Source of the DNA: an uncultured Prevotellaceae bacterium
Lineage (GTDB): Bacteria; Bacteroidota; Bacteroidia; Bacteroidales; Bacteroidaceae
DNA: 55,483 nucleotides
NCBI GenBank assembly: GCA_900320565.1
Contig: ONSR01000010.1
Span: 1 to 55,483, forward strand
Direction of reading: 5' to 3'
Made by a program: the position numbers and the translations under genes
Notes under the pieces: generated by a model
Told to the model about the DNA's origin: nothing
Database searches by the model: none
The model's input: only the letters and a program-made list of their open reading frames with translations
Shown here: piece after piece, positions 33,901-42,391 of the stretch
How the letters are laid out: each line of letters opens with the position of its first letter
Position numbering within the stretch: the first letter of the stretch is position 1

Positions 33901-35861
33901 ACGTCATTCGTCTCTACAAGAATGCTGCCATCTGGAAAGACATGGACATACAGGCCGACTCGTCGCAGTGCGAGCCGATGCTTCCCGTGAGCGGTTCCTT
34001 GGGCGAAAACGGTTCATGGGAGATTGACAGGAACTACACATTGACCATCGACGGCCAGGGCGCAATGCCTTATGCCAGTCCTGACAATCACAACTGGTTC
34101 GCCATCTTCGATCCTTGGATACTGTTCATCGAGAACGTTGTCTATAGCGACGGCATTACCTCCATTACCCATGACATTACCAACACCAACGCAGATGCAG
34201 GCACCTATGACCTCGTCAAGACCGTCGAGATAGGTGCGGACGTGGAGAAAATCGAGTATAATGCGATGCGCTACACTGGCTTGAAGGATGTCTATTGCTT
34301 TGCTCCCGAGCCTCCCGCCATTGCTACAAGCGACGATGGTGGCACCTTCGACAAGGCCTCCATCCTTGCCAACGGCACGACGCTTCATGTCATTGACTTC
34401 GAGGGAACACTTCGGAAGTATAAGAATGATTCTCGCTGGAACTGGTTCCCACACATCGTAGCAGACCTGCCGACACGTAGGCCAGGCACCATCATGGCAA
34501 CGCAGGTTGTCGTTGACCCGAAGTTCAAGACGCTCCAAGTGCACAAGAACGAGCTGGGCAGCTTCACCTGTCAGTTGAAAGCCACTGTCAGCCCCGCCAA
34601 TGCGACGAACCTCGGTGTGAAGTGGACCTCGTCTGACGAGTCTGTCGCTAGGGTCGATCAGAATGGTCTCGTCACGGTGGTCGGCTATCCGACGGAAGGC
34701 GAGGTGGAGATTACCGCAACTACCGTGGACGGCTCCAACAAGTGGGATGCAGCAGTGTTCTACATCACCGACCCCGACGAATACCAAGAGGAGATACTTG
34801 CCACCGGCTTCGATGCGAGCAAAAAGACTTTCACTGTGATGCGCTCGCAGACTACCGACCTGCCACAGTTCTCGGTGCAGCTGACACCTGCCAACTCCAC
34901 CTCGCGCAGCTTCATTGTGGAATGTGACAATGACACCCTTGTGAATGTCGGCAACACGTTCGACCCGCAGACCTTCGAGATGGACTGGTACAACTTCAAC
35001 ATCGTGCCTACAGGAATGGGTACGGGCACGGTCAACGTGAAGATTACCCTGATGGACTACGACAGGGGAGACTTCGACGATCCGATGAATATACCTGAGC
35101 CGCCATCTGTTGACATCACGGTGAACGTCATCGAGGACGTCATCTTCACAGAGCCTACGGTTGAAGGTGTGCCCGTAACGTATCGCGTTCTCAGCCTCGA
35201 CCGCAACATCTGCGAGGTGTACGGCGATAGGGGCGACCCATTCTACGTTGACCCGGAGACGGGCGTGGCGGGCATCTTCTACACTGGCATACCGACCGAC
35301 ACCAGGGGTTGCGTGACGGTTCCCACTACGGCACGTGGCTACAACGTGATAGGCACGGCAAGCGAAGCCTACCGTGGGTGCAGGCAACTGAACTTGGCTG
35401 AGTTCGCCATAGGTACTGAGTACATTGGCGATGGCCTCAGCGATGGTTGCGATGAGTTGAATACCGTTGTGCTTCCGAGCACCATCAAGACACTGGGCAG
35501 CTACTGTTTCGCTAACCTGTGGAACCTGAAGGACGTGCACATCAATGCCACCACGCCTCCCGCCGGTCCCGACTGGAACGATGGAAACGGCCCGTCACCG
35601 GTGGCCGACACGTATGCCTTCGACGGCCTTGAGAACGCTAGACTGCACGTTCCGGCAGGCTGCAAGGAAGCTTACAATGTGTCGCCCTGGACAGAGTGGT
35701 TCGCCTCGATTCAGGAAGATGCTGTCACAGCCGTTGATGAAGTCATCACGAGCAAGCCTTCCGTGCCCGACGTATGGTACACACTGGACGGCATCAGGAT
35801 AAATAAGCCCACAAAGGCAGGCATCTACATCAAGGGTGGAAGGAAGTATATTGTGAAGTAA
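30978..35861 (+). CDS. Giant secreted BspA-like leucine-rich-repeat protein with Ig-like domain
   Basis: A 1627-residue surface or secreted protein. A signal peptide (MKKKLLLLLCLLVTMGASG) is followed by many LRR_5-type units (about residues 100-1000), such as IGEKAFYGCTNLWSYG, IGARAFSGCDFGRI, IGTHAFDGCTSLTEVEI. Around 1194-1262 is a bacterial Ig-like domain (KATVSPANATNLGVKWTSSDESVARVDQNGLVTV), then a related second beta domain, and a last LRR cluster near 1446-1560. The C-terminus (YTLDGIRINKPTKAGIYIKGGRKYIVK) is a short motif shared with the protein at 54396. LRR proteins of this family bind host proteins or other bacteria; a specific ligand cannot be assigned. A strong terminator follows. 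Confidence 0.9.
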   Translation: MKKKLLLLLCLLVTMGASGKVKSGTFSTGGTWRLDTETGELYIDAETVPNYHMWENTKKHHEWFWEVTVGEGICICDHEETYDKTNAPWWEYRADIVSIRFSSKVKTIGTWAFAGLWYDKYKWDREAAVHSWEYHDYGMYNGHYHDHGWYVDKTYGVEKVTFDGDTPVKILDGAFEHNYLLDEFDFHSVQEIGDHAFYDTPAFNTHFPALEYMHPDAFDISTTARNMYKHGIVLDKEMDYLMETCMVNFAKNVWEYQYKYYGENLDPMDITVPYELYLDDEVKFNGLMTRLKGSHINLPIGSNGWSWDSQSKRFNLFETKNFDSPEDRPWHALRNQITKVILHQAPGKNCFNGCTNLEVVQVTSMSGDIKIWGHDYVYPIGEKAFYGCTNLWSYGTQSLSNKSIYEYPSIIGDDAFNGCTKLYDFDHGLKCAKQIGARAFSGCDFGRIDMDDIESIGSKAFENAMRTYGGLYMNCRRPETASDAFSGVAETVTLFIPAKYGDEYAVAPWNKFKLNKQLPDFPIKDGVWSLSSEGTLKVEQVNKGFEKPEDAPWYAYREYVRDIIVDAGIEIGDYAFCDMANVRSVSVPRVCTTIGKCAFKGCSSLVNIYLYKIQKIRDQAFEGCSALEAVELGSDITQMGDYVFRGCVNLNTIENMTKEPGIATDNTFAAIGSTSYAAPQHRRKAARTASVLCTVPEQSLTKYLVADGWKSLAYACDGERGNIIGSGRYYDGYWVIYEDGTLIASSDTKEGEVDFFSPREAVKRIEFKGNSDELGISTFSNFPNLEEVVLGERVKNIGSEYFKNCTKLKSINLENVDTIGVRSFMGCTALEKVNLKRADQIGTHAFDGCTSLTEVEITTADLMLGYGAFVGCTSLKSIDISGLHIKSNNSGAFEGCTALETVVFDNWDVSTNMFKDCKSLQSIDLKDQCRYIYPGAFAGTGMRTIFCSRPTPPKALNGSFGDLDLSSITAYVPADVIRLYKNAAIWKDMDIQADSSQCEPMLPVSGSLGENGSWEIDRNYTLTIDGQGAMPYASPDNHNWFAIFDPWILFIENVVYSDGITSITHDITNTNADAGTYDLVKTVEIGADVEKIEYNAMRYTGLKDVYCFAPEPPAIATSDDGGTFDKASILANGTTLHVIDFEGTLRKYKNDSRWNWFPHIVADLPTRRPGTIMATQVVVDPKFKTLQVHKNELGSFTCQLKATVSPANATNLGVKWTSSDESVARVDQNGLVTVVGYPTEGEVEITATTVDGSNKWDAAVFYITDPDEYQEEILATGFDASKKTFTVMRSQTTDLPQFSVQLTPANSTSRSFIVECDNDTLVNVGNTFDPQTFEMDWYNFNIVPTGMGTGTVNVKITLMDYDRGDFDDPMNIPEPPSVDITVNVIEDVIFTEPTVEGVPVTYRVLSLDRNICEVYGDRGDPFYVDPETGVAGIFYTGIPTDTRGCVTVPTTARGYNVIGTASEAYRGCRQLNLAEFAIGTEYIGDGLSDGCDELNTVVLPSTIKTLGSYCFANLWNLKDVHINATTPPAGPDWNDGNGPSPVADTYAFDGLENARLHVPAGCKEAYNVSPWTEWFASIQEDAVTAVDEVITSKPSVPDVWYTLDGIRINKPTKAGIYIKGGRKYIVK

Positions 35862-35893
35862 AGCCCCCTCCCCCGAGAAGGAGGAGTGAACAG

Positions 35894-35929
35894 AAAAGCC
35901 CGGAGCACATCGCTGTGCTTCGGGCTTTT
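35894..35929. terminator. Bidirectional intrinsic terminator
   Basis: AAAAGCCCG-G-AGCACA pairs with TGTGCT-T-CGGGCTTTT around a TCGC loop. It lies between the convergent LRR (plus) and GH92 (minus) genes and can serve both. Confidence 0.9.
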
Positions 35930-35973
35930 GCTTTGATGGGAGCGTAGACGGACTGCCAGCACTCCAAGGCTGC

Positions 35974-38289
35974 TTATTTCTTCATGGTCAGTTCGAGTGT
36001 GCCGCCCTTGACAACGTCCGAGAACTTGATGCTGCCGGCAGTTGTCTTCTTGCCGTTGATAAGCTTAGCGGGCTTCACATAAACGTTCTGCTTCGAGTTG
36101 TTCTTTGCAGTGATGACGAACTTGTCGCCGCCGTAATACTGCTTGTCGAGCTTGATGGTCACTTTGTCGAAGATGGGACTGCCGATAGAGAACGAGGGGT
36201 CTGGCGAAGTAAGTCCATCAACAGCAAACAGTCCGATGCCTGCCATCACGTACCATGAGCCCAACTGTCCCTGGTCTTCATCCTGTCCGTAGCCGTAGCC
36301 GTGGATGCCGTCGGTGCCGTAGAACTCGTCGCATATCGCGCGAACCCACTTCTGGGACAAGTCCGGGCGACCACTATGATTGAAGAGCCACGAGATGTGC
36401 AGGCATGGCTGATTGCCCTGATTGTAGTACGTGCGAAGTCCTGCGAAAGCGTCAATCTCCTTGCCACCCGAGAAGATTTGGGGCTGCGAGGCTGTGAAGA
36501 TGTCGTTCAAGCGCTTGTTGAACTCGTCACGACCGACTTTCTTGATGAGTTCCTCGGGCATGTGAGGAACATAGAAAGTGTACTGCACGGCATTGCCTTC
36601 CTGGAAGCCTCGCCAGACTTGCATGGGGTCGAAGTTCGCGATAAACTCGCCATTCCTCAGACGCGGATGCATGTAGCCGGTCTTTTCATCAAAGATGCGC
36701 TCCCATCCGCGAGCCATCCACATCAGTTTTTCCAGGTGTTCCATCTTGCCGAGACTCTTGGCGAGCATAGCCGTGGCGTAGGCCGAGAAGGAATATTCCA
36801 GCGTGTGAGAGCCGGAGAAGTAGAAGTCTTCGCCGCGCTCGCCAAGGTTCTTGTGCGGAGCATACCCGAGTTCCACGAAGTCGGCGGTGTCGTCCTTACC
36901 TGCTCCGGAAGGGCGATGATTGCCGTCCATCTCGTTCTTCAGGCAAGCCTCGTATGCGAGGTCAAGGTCGAAGTCACGGATGCCGCATTGATAGGCCGCG
37001 TCGATCATGAGGGGTAACTGGTTCGTGCCTACTCCGGAAACGTATTTCGAGTTGGCCAGACCATCGGCAAGCCAGCCGCAGTCCTTGTATTCCTGAAGCG
37101 TCGAGGAGACGAATTCCGACAGATGATCCGGGTAAGCGAGGGCCCAGAGCTGTGTCAAGTTCCATTGTCCGCCCCACATCGCATCGGTATTGAACATGTG
37201 ATACTTCGGCATTCCATGCTCCACAGGCACTTGGCCGATGGTGCCGTCGTGCTTGGGATAAGCACCGTTCACGTCGCTCATCACGCCTCTGCCGAGCAAC
37301 GCATGGTAGAGGCCTGTATAGAACTTCTTGAGGTCGTCCTCGTTCTTGCCTTCCACGCGGATGCGTCCGAGAGCTTCCCCCCAAATCATCTGCGAGGCGT
37401 CACGTGCCTGGTCGAAGCTCACGCCAGTTGCCTCTGCCTTGAGATTGATGCGGGCATTCTGCACAGAAGTGTAGCTGATGCCAACCTTGACGGTAATCTG
37501 CTCACCTTCTTTCGTGTGAAAGTTCAGGTAGGCTCCTGCTCCGACGCCATGCGCGTAGGTACGGTCGTCGTATGCCTCATCGCCATTAAACGTGCCGACA
37601 AATACGGGTTTCTTATCCACGACGGCCGAGAAATAGATGCGCTGGTCGGCATTCGGCTGATACTTCTTGATGTATTCGGGTCGCGTGATAACGTATCCCT
37701 CAACGGTTCCGTCCTCATTCACCCAGACTTCCGAGTCCTTCACCTTGCCGCTCTCGCCCTGCTGATGACCGATATCGAAGATGAGATGCGCCATTTGTGT
37801 CTCGGGATAGGTAAAGCGGAGATAAGCCACGCGCTGGGTAGCCGTCACTTCCGCATTGATGTCGTACTCGTCGAGCAACACCCGATAGTAACCTGCAGTT
37901 GCATATTCGTTGTCGTGAGAAAAGCCGGAACGATAGCCGCGAGGTCCCGTACCGTCTGGGTTGCCGGGTGTTGTCAGCAGAAGGCCTGTGGAGGGAGCAA
38001 CCGTGATGCCTCCCACCTGGAACTCGTGGGTGCAGACAAATCCCTCGATGGACGTGTCGCGATAGTCGTAGCCTGTTGCTTGCCAGCCGTCGGCATTACC
38101 GAGAGAGCCGTTGGTTGACGGACCTGGCTTTGCCATTCCGAAAGGCATGGAGCCTGGAGCGAAGTGGAACGAACGACAATGAGCCGTACCGATGCGAGGC
38201 TCAACATACTGTAGGAGCGACTGCGAGGGCTGTGCCGTCGAGCCGAAAGCGCAAGCCAAAAAGGCTGCGAAAAGCAGGTTTCTTTTCAT
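35974..38289 (-). CDS. GH92 family alpha-mannosidase (first copy)
   Basis: A 771-residue exported enzyme (signal MKRNLLFAAFLACAFGSTAQ) of glycoside hydrolase family 92, calcium-dependent exo-alpha-mannosidases that trim N-glycans or yeast mannan. Visible family features: YVEPRIGTAHCRSFHFAPGSMPFGM near the mature N-terminus, SHTLEYSFSAYATAMLAKSLG in the helical domain, and the GYGYGQDEDQGQLGSWYVMAGIGLFAVDG loop carrying the Asp residues of the active site. The open frame extends 18 residues upstream, but that part overlaps the promoter, so the start is at 38289. The linkage preference cannot be read safely. Confidence 0.93.
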   Translation of the reverse strand: MKRNLLFAAFLACAFGSTAQPSQSLLQYVEPRIGTAHCRSFHFAPGSMPFGMAKPGPSTNGSLGNADGWQATGYDYRDTSIEGFVCTHEFQVGGITVAPSTGLLLTTPGNPDGTGPRGYRSGFSHDNEYATAGYYRVLLDEYDINAEVTATQRVAYLRFTYPETQMAHLIFDIGHQQGESGKVKDSEVWVNEDGTVEGYVITRPEYIKKYQPNADQRIYFSAVVDKKPVFVGTFNGDEAYDDRTYAHGVGAGAYLNFHTKEGEQITVKVGISYTSVQNARINLKAEATGVSFDQARDASQMIWGEALGRIRVEGKNEDDLKKFYTGLYHALLGRGVMSDVNGAYPKHDGTIGQVPVEHGMPKYHMFNTDAMWGGQWNLTQLWALAYPDHLSEFVSSTLQEYKDCGWLADGLANSKYVSGVGTNQLPLMIDAAYQCGIRDFDLDLAYEACLKNEMDGNHRPSGAGKDDTADFVELGYAPHKNLGERGEDFYFSGSHTLEYSFSAYATAMLAKSLGKMEHLEKLMWMARGWERIFDEKTGYMHPRLRNGEFIANFDPMQVWRGFQEGNAVQYTFYVPHMPEELIKKVGRDEFNKRLNDIFTASQPQIFSGGKEIDAFAGLRTYYNQGNQPCLHISWLFNHSGRPDLSQKWVRAICDEFYGTDGIHGYGYGQDEDQGQLGSWYVMAGIGLFAVDGLTSPDPSFSIGSPIFDKVTIKLDKQYYGGDKFVITAKNNSKQNVYVKPAKLINGKKTTAGSIKFSDVVKGGTLELTMKK

Positions 38290-38320
38290 ATAAATAATAT
38301 ATAATGTGTGACTTTCTGTG

Positions 38321-38351
38321 CAAAGATACACATATTCCTGCAATAATACAA
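38321..38351 (-). promoter_or_regulatory. Promoter of the first GH92 gene
   Basis: Minus-strand TATCTTTG at 38328-38321, TTG at 38351-38349, 20-bp spacer. The start codon is about 31 bp downstream. Confidence 0.75.
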
Positions 38352-38403
38352 CAAGTCAGGCACAGAAAATGCAGAAGCATTTGTGAAGCGTTGAAAAATT
38401 AGG

Positions 38404-38491
38404 CGTGCTTAATGGGGAATTTAGGCGTGTCGAATTGAAGAACTTGACGTGTCGAGTTGGAGAACTTGACATGTCGAGTTGAAGAAGCCGA
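38404..38491. repeat. 22-bp array A6, four units
   Basis: CGTG at 38404, 38426 and 38448, then CATG at 38470. The last two copies share AACTTGAC-N-TGTCGAGTT, dyads whose centre changes from GT to AT between otherwise equal copies. It lies 15 bp beyond the flippase stop on that gene's 3' side, and upstream of the GH92 promoter. Confidence 0.95.
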
Positions 38492-38505
38492 CTGCAGTAG
38501 TTTCT

Positions 38506-40020
38506 CTACTTCCTGAGTTTGCGAACCAAACACTTCATGCAATCCGACCGATGCAGCAAGCGAGAGACACTCAAAGCGACTGATGCAATGAAGGCAATTG
38601 CGCCGGCTGTGTACCGCTCCTCGTCAGAAGGAGAAACAAGATAACAGTACTCCACAGCCACAAGCAAGCAAGCAAGTTGCCCGAGGCAGAACAGGAATGT
38701 GCTGCTGCGGAAAGCAAATCCATAGCGGAAATGGCAGTAAATGAAATAGACGATAACGTCGTAGAGTGCTCCGACAGAGAACGCAATTCCGGCACCAACA
38801 AGTCCCCAAGAGTTGTAGCACCACCAGATGAGCAAGCCGAAGAACACATCAAAGCACACCTCAAGCACGAGATATGTGATGCTGTGACCTTTCGCCAGAA
38901 CGCTGTAACCCATTGGCAGAGAGATGCATCGCAGGAAAGAATAGAAGACAGAAAGCGTTGCCATGCCCGTCACGACAAGGAACTCGTCCTTGTAAAGCAG
39001 TTGCAACACAAACGGCATGAGCACGACAAGCAGAATCAACATAGGCGTGATGAGCAACGTACACACGTCAATCTGCTGATTGATGGTGTCGTTCATGCGT
39101 TGCCTGTCGTTATTCACGGCCGAGAGACGCGGGAAATAATCGGACTCCAAAGCAAGGAAGACCAGTCCCGAATAACCGACCATCACCTTCCAACCTGCGC
39201 TATAATAACCCAACTCTGCCTCCGAATGACTGGAAAGGATGATAGCCACGATGGCAATCGGCAGGAAGGAATTGGCCACGCCTGCCAGCACGTAAGGTAT
39301 GCCGACTTTTATGAGCGGCAAACCCTCGCAAAAGGTTTTCTGCGAGAGGGGTTTCACCTTGTACGACACCAAACGAAGCGAGAAAGAGAAATGCACGATT
39401 GCCGACAGGAAACCACAGGCAATCAGTCCAACTATAACGCCTCGAATGCCCAATAAATAGTAAAGAGGTATCGTGCAGAACAACGTTCCGAGAGCAAGAA
39501 TCGTCTCGATGACAGCCACCTTCCGCACCTGTCTGAGGCCTTTCAGAATAGCACATTCGCCTTCCGCAATGATGTTACTGACCGCCACCAACGAGGTGAG
39601 CATTACTGCAGGCCAGCGAGTCCAGTCGTGATTGAAATAGAAATAACTGATGATGGGCGAGAAGAAAAGGCAAATCAGGACAGACAGCATGGCCGACCAC
39701 AACACCCAGGTACGAATAACCATCACTTGATGTTCTATCTGCTCCTCTGTTCCGTTCTCGAACAACTCACTCGTCTTTCGCGTGGCATTCAAGGGAATAC
39801 CCATATTGCTGGCGTTGCTCAGAAACTCGAAGACAGCATTATAAGCCGTGATGAGGCCAATACCCCAACTGCCCAGGATTATAGCCGTAAGCTTCTCACG
39901 CACGACGCTGACCGACATCTTCAAGCCTTGTACACCACCAAAGATGCCCGTGTACTTCAATACATGGTCAAATGAGGTGTCGCTCGTCTCGGGGTTATGA
40001 AGATTCTTCAGCTCGTCCAT
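38506..40020 (-). CDS. Polysaccharide flippase, Wzx/MATE-like
   Basis: A 504-residue membrane protein with about 12-14 hydrophobic helices, of the oligosaccharide flippase group that moves lipid-linked O-antigen or capsule units across the inner membrane. The opening is typical (HVLKYTGIFGGVQGLKMSVSVVREKLTAIILGSWGIGLI). The neighbouring glycosyltransferase gene upstream supports a role in surface glycan synthesis. Start chosen at the second Met (40020), because the first would be leaderless relative to the promoter box at 40051-40044. Confidence 0.88.
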   Translation of the reverse strand: MDELKNLHNPETSDTSFDHVLKYTGIFGGVQGLKMSVSVVREKLTAIILGSWGIGLITAYNAVFEFLSNASNMGIPLNATRKTSELFENGTEEQIEHQVMVIRTWVLWSAMLSVLICLFFSPIISYFYFNHDWTRWPAVMLTSLVAVSNIIAEGECAILKGLRQVRKVAVIETILALGTLFCTIPLYYLLGIRGVIVGLIACGFLSAIVHFSFSLRLVSYKVKPLSQKTFCEGLPLIKVGIPYVLAGVANSFLPIAIVAIILSSHSEAELGYYSAGWKVMVGYSGLVFLALESDYFPRLSAVNNDRQRMNDTINQQIDVCTLLITPMLILLVVLMPFVLQLLYKDEFLVVTGMATLSVFYSFLRCISLPMGYSVLAKGHSITYLVLEVCFDVFFGLLIWWCYNSWGLVGAGIAFSVGALYDVIVYFIYCHFRYGFAFRSSTFLFCLGQLACLLVAVEYCYLVSPSDEERYTAGAIAFIASVALSVSRLLHRSDCMKCLVRKLRK

Positions 40021-40043
40021 CGCTTCTTTTTGCATTCGGGCTG

Positions 40044-40051
40044 CAAAGATA
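40044..40051 (-). promoter_or_regulatory. Promoter box of the flippase gene
   Basis: Minus-strand TATCTTTG directly upstream of the flippase, with no clear TTG partner. It lies in the short gap after the glycosyltransferase fragment. Confidence 0.6.
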
Positions 40052-40073
40052 CAAAATAAATCTGGATTAGAGA

Positions 40074-41061
40074 TTACCTGTTAGGGATTATTTTCTCTAA
40101 CCCATCGAATAGCGACACATACTGGCGCGCAACCTTCAGGTAATGGTGGTGTTTCTGAACAAAGGCAACAGACTGACGCTTAGCCTCGGCAAGCCTTTCC
40201 GGATGCAGGACATATTGTTCCAACTGACGATATATTCCCTCCTCATCGCACGGCAGGTCAATCATCGGAAACGACTCCTTCTCCGAAAGCAGCTCATAAG
40301 CCTCGGGAATCGCAACAGTAGCAGCCACAATGCCCTTCGACATAGCAATCAAGGCATTCATGGCATAGCAAGTGTATAGCTGATCGACGAGAATGTCGCT
40401 TCCCTCCATCATGCGGCAGTACTCGTCATACGGCACATTCTCCGCCTTGACGAGCGTAACCTTGTCGGGATAGTCGTCCCTTAACTTCTGCAACACCTTC
40501 CAGAGGATGTCCGTTCCCTTTTCCTCGTCACGCTCCTTCTGTATCCCTATAAAGAAACGCACAGGACCTTCTGTGTTTTGAATGCATACAAGCTCCTCGG
40601 AAACCTCCATTGGCAAAGGAACGAAACGTGTCTTCTCAGGGAAGTAATGATGCAGGCTTGCCCAGTATTCGTAGCCTGTACCGACGAGCAGATGGCTCCG
40701 CCTCAATGCAGCCCTTGACATAGTAATGGCCAATTCCCAGCAAAGAAGTTACCGTATAGCGGTTGTGCTTACGGATGAAATCAAAGAAGAAGCGCTTCAG
40801 GCCGGGCTTGAAGTCCATCATGAATTGTCCGTTGAAGTCAACCACATCATAACCTCTAAGCCTAGGCAACAACACAAGCCAGCGGAACAGATAGACTATG
40901 GCTCCCCAGCGGCCAGCACCCCGCTCAATGTACTTATCCACATGCATTTGCCGCCACTTCCCGCCTGTGCCTATAACCAGAGCCTCGTGTCCTAGTTCAC
41001 GCAACCCTTTTGCCAAAGTGTAGCGTGCATTGCTGGCATCGCCTATAAAAAGAAACTTCAT
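40074..41061 (-). pseudogene. Glycosyltransferase (GT-B type) broken by one frameshift
   Basis: Two overlapping frames on the minus strand make one protein of about 329 residues. The first part (from 41061) begins MKFLFIGDASNARYTLAKGLRELGHEALVIG, a GT-B N-terminal Rossmann start, and ends out of frame after GIGHYYVKGCIEA. The second part (to 40074) reads LRRSHLLVGTGYEYWASLHHYFPEKTRFVPLPM and has the donor-domain features (FFIGIQKERDEEKGTDILW, MEGSDILVDQLYTCYAMNALIAMSKGIVAA). The shift is a one-base change near 40690-40720. It could be a real mutation, a sequencing error or, less likely, programmed frameshifting. Confidence 0.82.
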
Positions 41062-41091
41062 TCCTTTCTCGAAATTCAAGAGATTTAATCG

Positions 41092-41099
41092 CAAAGGTA
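41092..41099 (-). promoter_or_regulatory. Promoter box of the frameshifted glycosyltransferase
   Basis: Minus-strand TACCTTTG about 31 bp before the ATG at 41061. No convincing TTG at the standard distance. Confidence 0.55.
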
Positions 41100-41172
41100 A
41101 CAAAAAAATGGCGCCATATTATGTAAAACATAAAAATAAGCATGCCAAGAAGAAAAAAAGTCTTGCCTGTGC

Positions 41173-41202
41173 TTGCAGAATTGGGAAAAAGTTGTACCTT
41201 TG
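41173..41202 (+). promoter_or_regulatory. Promoter of the rplM operon
   Basis: TTG at 41173-41175, a 19-bp spacer and TACCTTTG at 41195-41202, a full consensus. Confidence 0.85.
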
Positions 41203-41207
41203 CACGC

Positions 41208-41347
41208 CGATTATTATCAAAGGACCCCTAAAGGGCCCTCTCGAAGCGTGTGAATAGTCCGCATCATTGGCCTGAACGGACGGTTCGTGAATCGCTCGAC
41301 AAAATGAGAAATAAACTAGGTAGAAACAAACAAAAGTAAGACAAAGA
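41208..41347 (+). promoter_or_regulatory. Long 5' leader of rplM, possibly autoregulatory
   Basis: About 140 nt separate the predicted transcription start from the rplM ATG, much longer than other leaders here. It contains a GGACCCCTAAAGGGCCC hairpin-forming stretch (about 41222-41238) and GAACGGACGGTTCGTGAATCG, which can form a second small stem. Ribosomal-protein operons are often regulated by product binding to such leaders. No known leader motif was recognised. Confidence 0.35.
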
Positions 41348-41809
41348 ATGGATACTTTGAGTTACAAGACCATCTCGATGAACAAGAACACCGTCAAGAA
41401 GGAATGGGTCGTAGTTGACGCTACAGATCAGGTTCTCGGTCGTCTCTGTTCGAAGGTGGCAAAATTGCTGAGAGGCAAGTACAAGGCTGAGTTCACTCCC
41501 AACGTGGACTGCGGTGACAACGTAATCATCGTAAATGCCGACAAGATTATCATCACTGGTAAGAAGATGACAGACCGCACTTATCTGTCATACACAGGCT
41601 ACCCCGGTGGCCAGCGCGCAACAAATCCTGCCGAGATTCTGGCTAAGCCCAACGGCGCAGAGAAGTTGCTTCGCCGCACAGTAAAGGGCATGCTGCCCAA
41701 GAATAAGCTGGCTGACAAGCTCATCACCAACCTCTACATCTATGGTGGCGCAGAGCACAAGCAGCAGGCACAGAGCCCCAAGGCTATTGATATTAACCAG
41801 TATAAATAA
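41348..41809 (+). CDS. rplM: 50S ribosomal protein L13
   Basis: A 153-residue L13. The Bacteroidetes N-terminus MDTLSYKTISMNKNTVKKEW precedes the conserved VVDATDQVLGRLCSKVAKLLRGKYKAEFTP; NADKIIITGKK and TVKGMLPKNKLA follow. First gene of the L13-S9-S2-EF-Ts operon. Confidence 0.98.
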   Translation: MDTLSYKTISMNKNTVKKEWVVVDATDQVLGRLCSKVAKLLRGKYKAEFTPNVDCGDNVIIVNADKIIITGKKMTDRTYLSYTGYPGGQRATNPAEILAKPNGAEKLLRRTVKGMLPKNKLADKLITNLYIYGGAEHKQQAQSPKAIDINQYK

Positions 41810-41818
41810 TCACCAAAC

Positions 41819-42214
41819 ATGGATACGAAATACATAGCTAATGCATTGGGCCGCCGCAAGTGCGCCGTTGCCCGTGTGTACGTCAGCGAAGGTAATGGCA
41901 AGATTACCATCAACAAGCGCGACCTCACCGAGTACTTCCCCAGCACCATCCTGCAGTTCGTGGTTAAGCAGCCTCTGACTCTGCTCGACGTTGCCGAGAA
42001 GTATGACATCAACGTTAACCTTTATGGTGGCGGTTACACAGGTCAGTCTCAGGCTCTTCGCCTCGCTATTGCCCGCGCTCTCGTGAAGATTAATGCTGAG
42101 GACAAGAAGGCACTCCGTGCTGAAGGTTTCATGACACGCGACAGCCGCGAGGTCGAGAGAAAGAAGCCAGGTCGTCCAAAGGCACGTCGTCGCTTCCAGT
42201 TCAGCAAGCGTTAA
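41819..42214 (+). CDS. rpsI: 30S ribosomal protein S9
   Basis: A 131-residue S9 with the standard GRRKCAVARVYV start, GGGYTGQSQALRLAIARAL middle and the basic tail KKPGRPKARRRFQFSKR that reaches the ribosomal P site. The gene starts 9 bp after rplM. Confidence 0.98.
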   Translation: MDTKYIANALGRRKCAVARVYVSEGNGKITINKRDLTEYFPSTILQFVVKQPLTLLDVAEKYDINVNLYGGGYTGQSQALRLAIARALVKINAEDKKALRAEGFMTRDSREVERKKPGRPKARRRFQFSKR

Positions 42215-42280
42215 TCGCTGCATAACATACTGGACCGCGAAAAGCTGTTTAGCATCTAAATCTGCCTGACTCCCTTTCCT

Positions 42281-42301
42281 TATATATTATATATAATGTA
42301 T
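42281..42301. repeat. TTATATA-type repeat in the rpsI-rpsB gap
   Basis: TTATATA, TTATATA and TAATGTA in tandem, flanked by a possible CTTTCC/GGGAAG stem. The gap (42215-42391, 177 bp) otherwise shows no gene. The open frame of rpsB extends into it, but the conserved protein starts at 42392. Confidence 0.6.
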
Positions 42302-42391
42302 AGGGAAGTCATGGGGACTACTCGCAGATTGGTTCTAAAACACAAAAGAATTAACAAAGAAAGTAAACAACACACAAAACAAACAAGAACA

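Noticed and set aside
41208-41347. A tRNA or known riboswitch before rplM
   Set aside because: No cloverleaf or TTCGAAT-type T-loop pattern, and no known aptamer core could be matched by eye.
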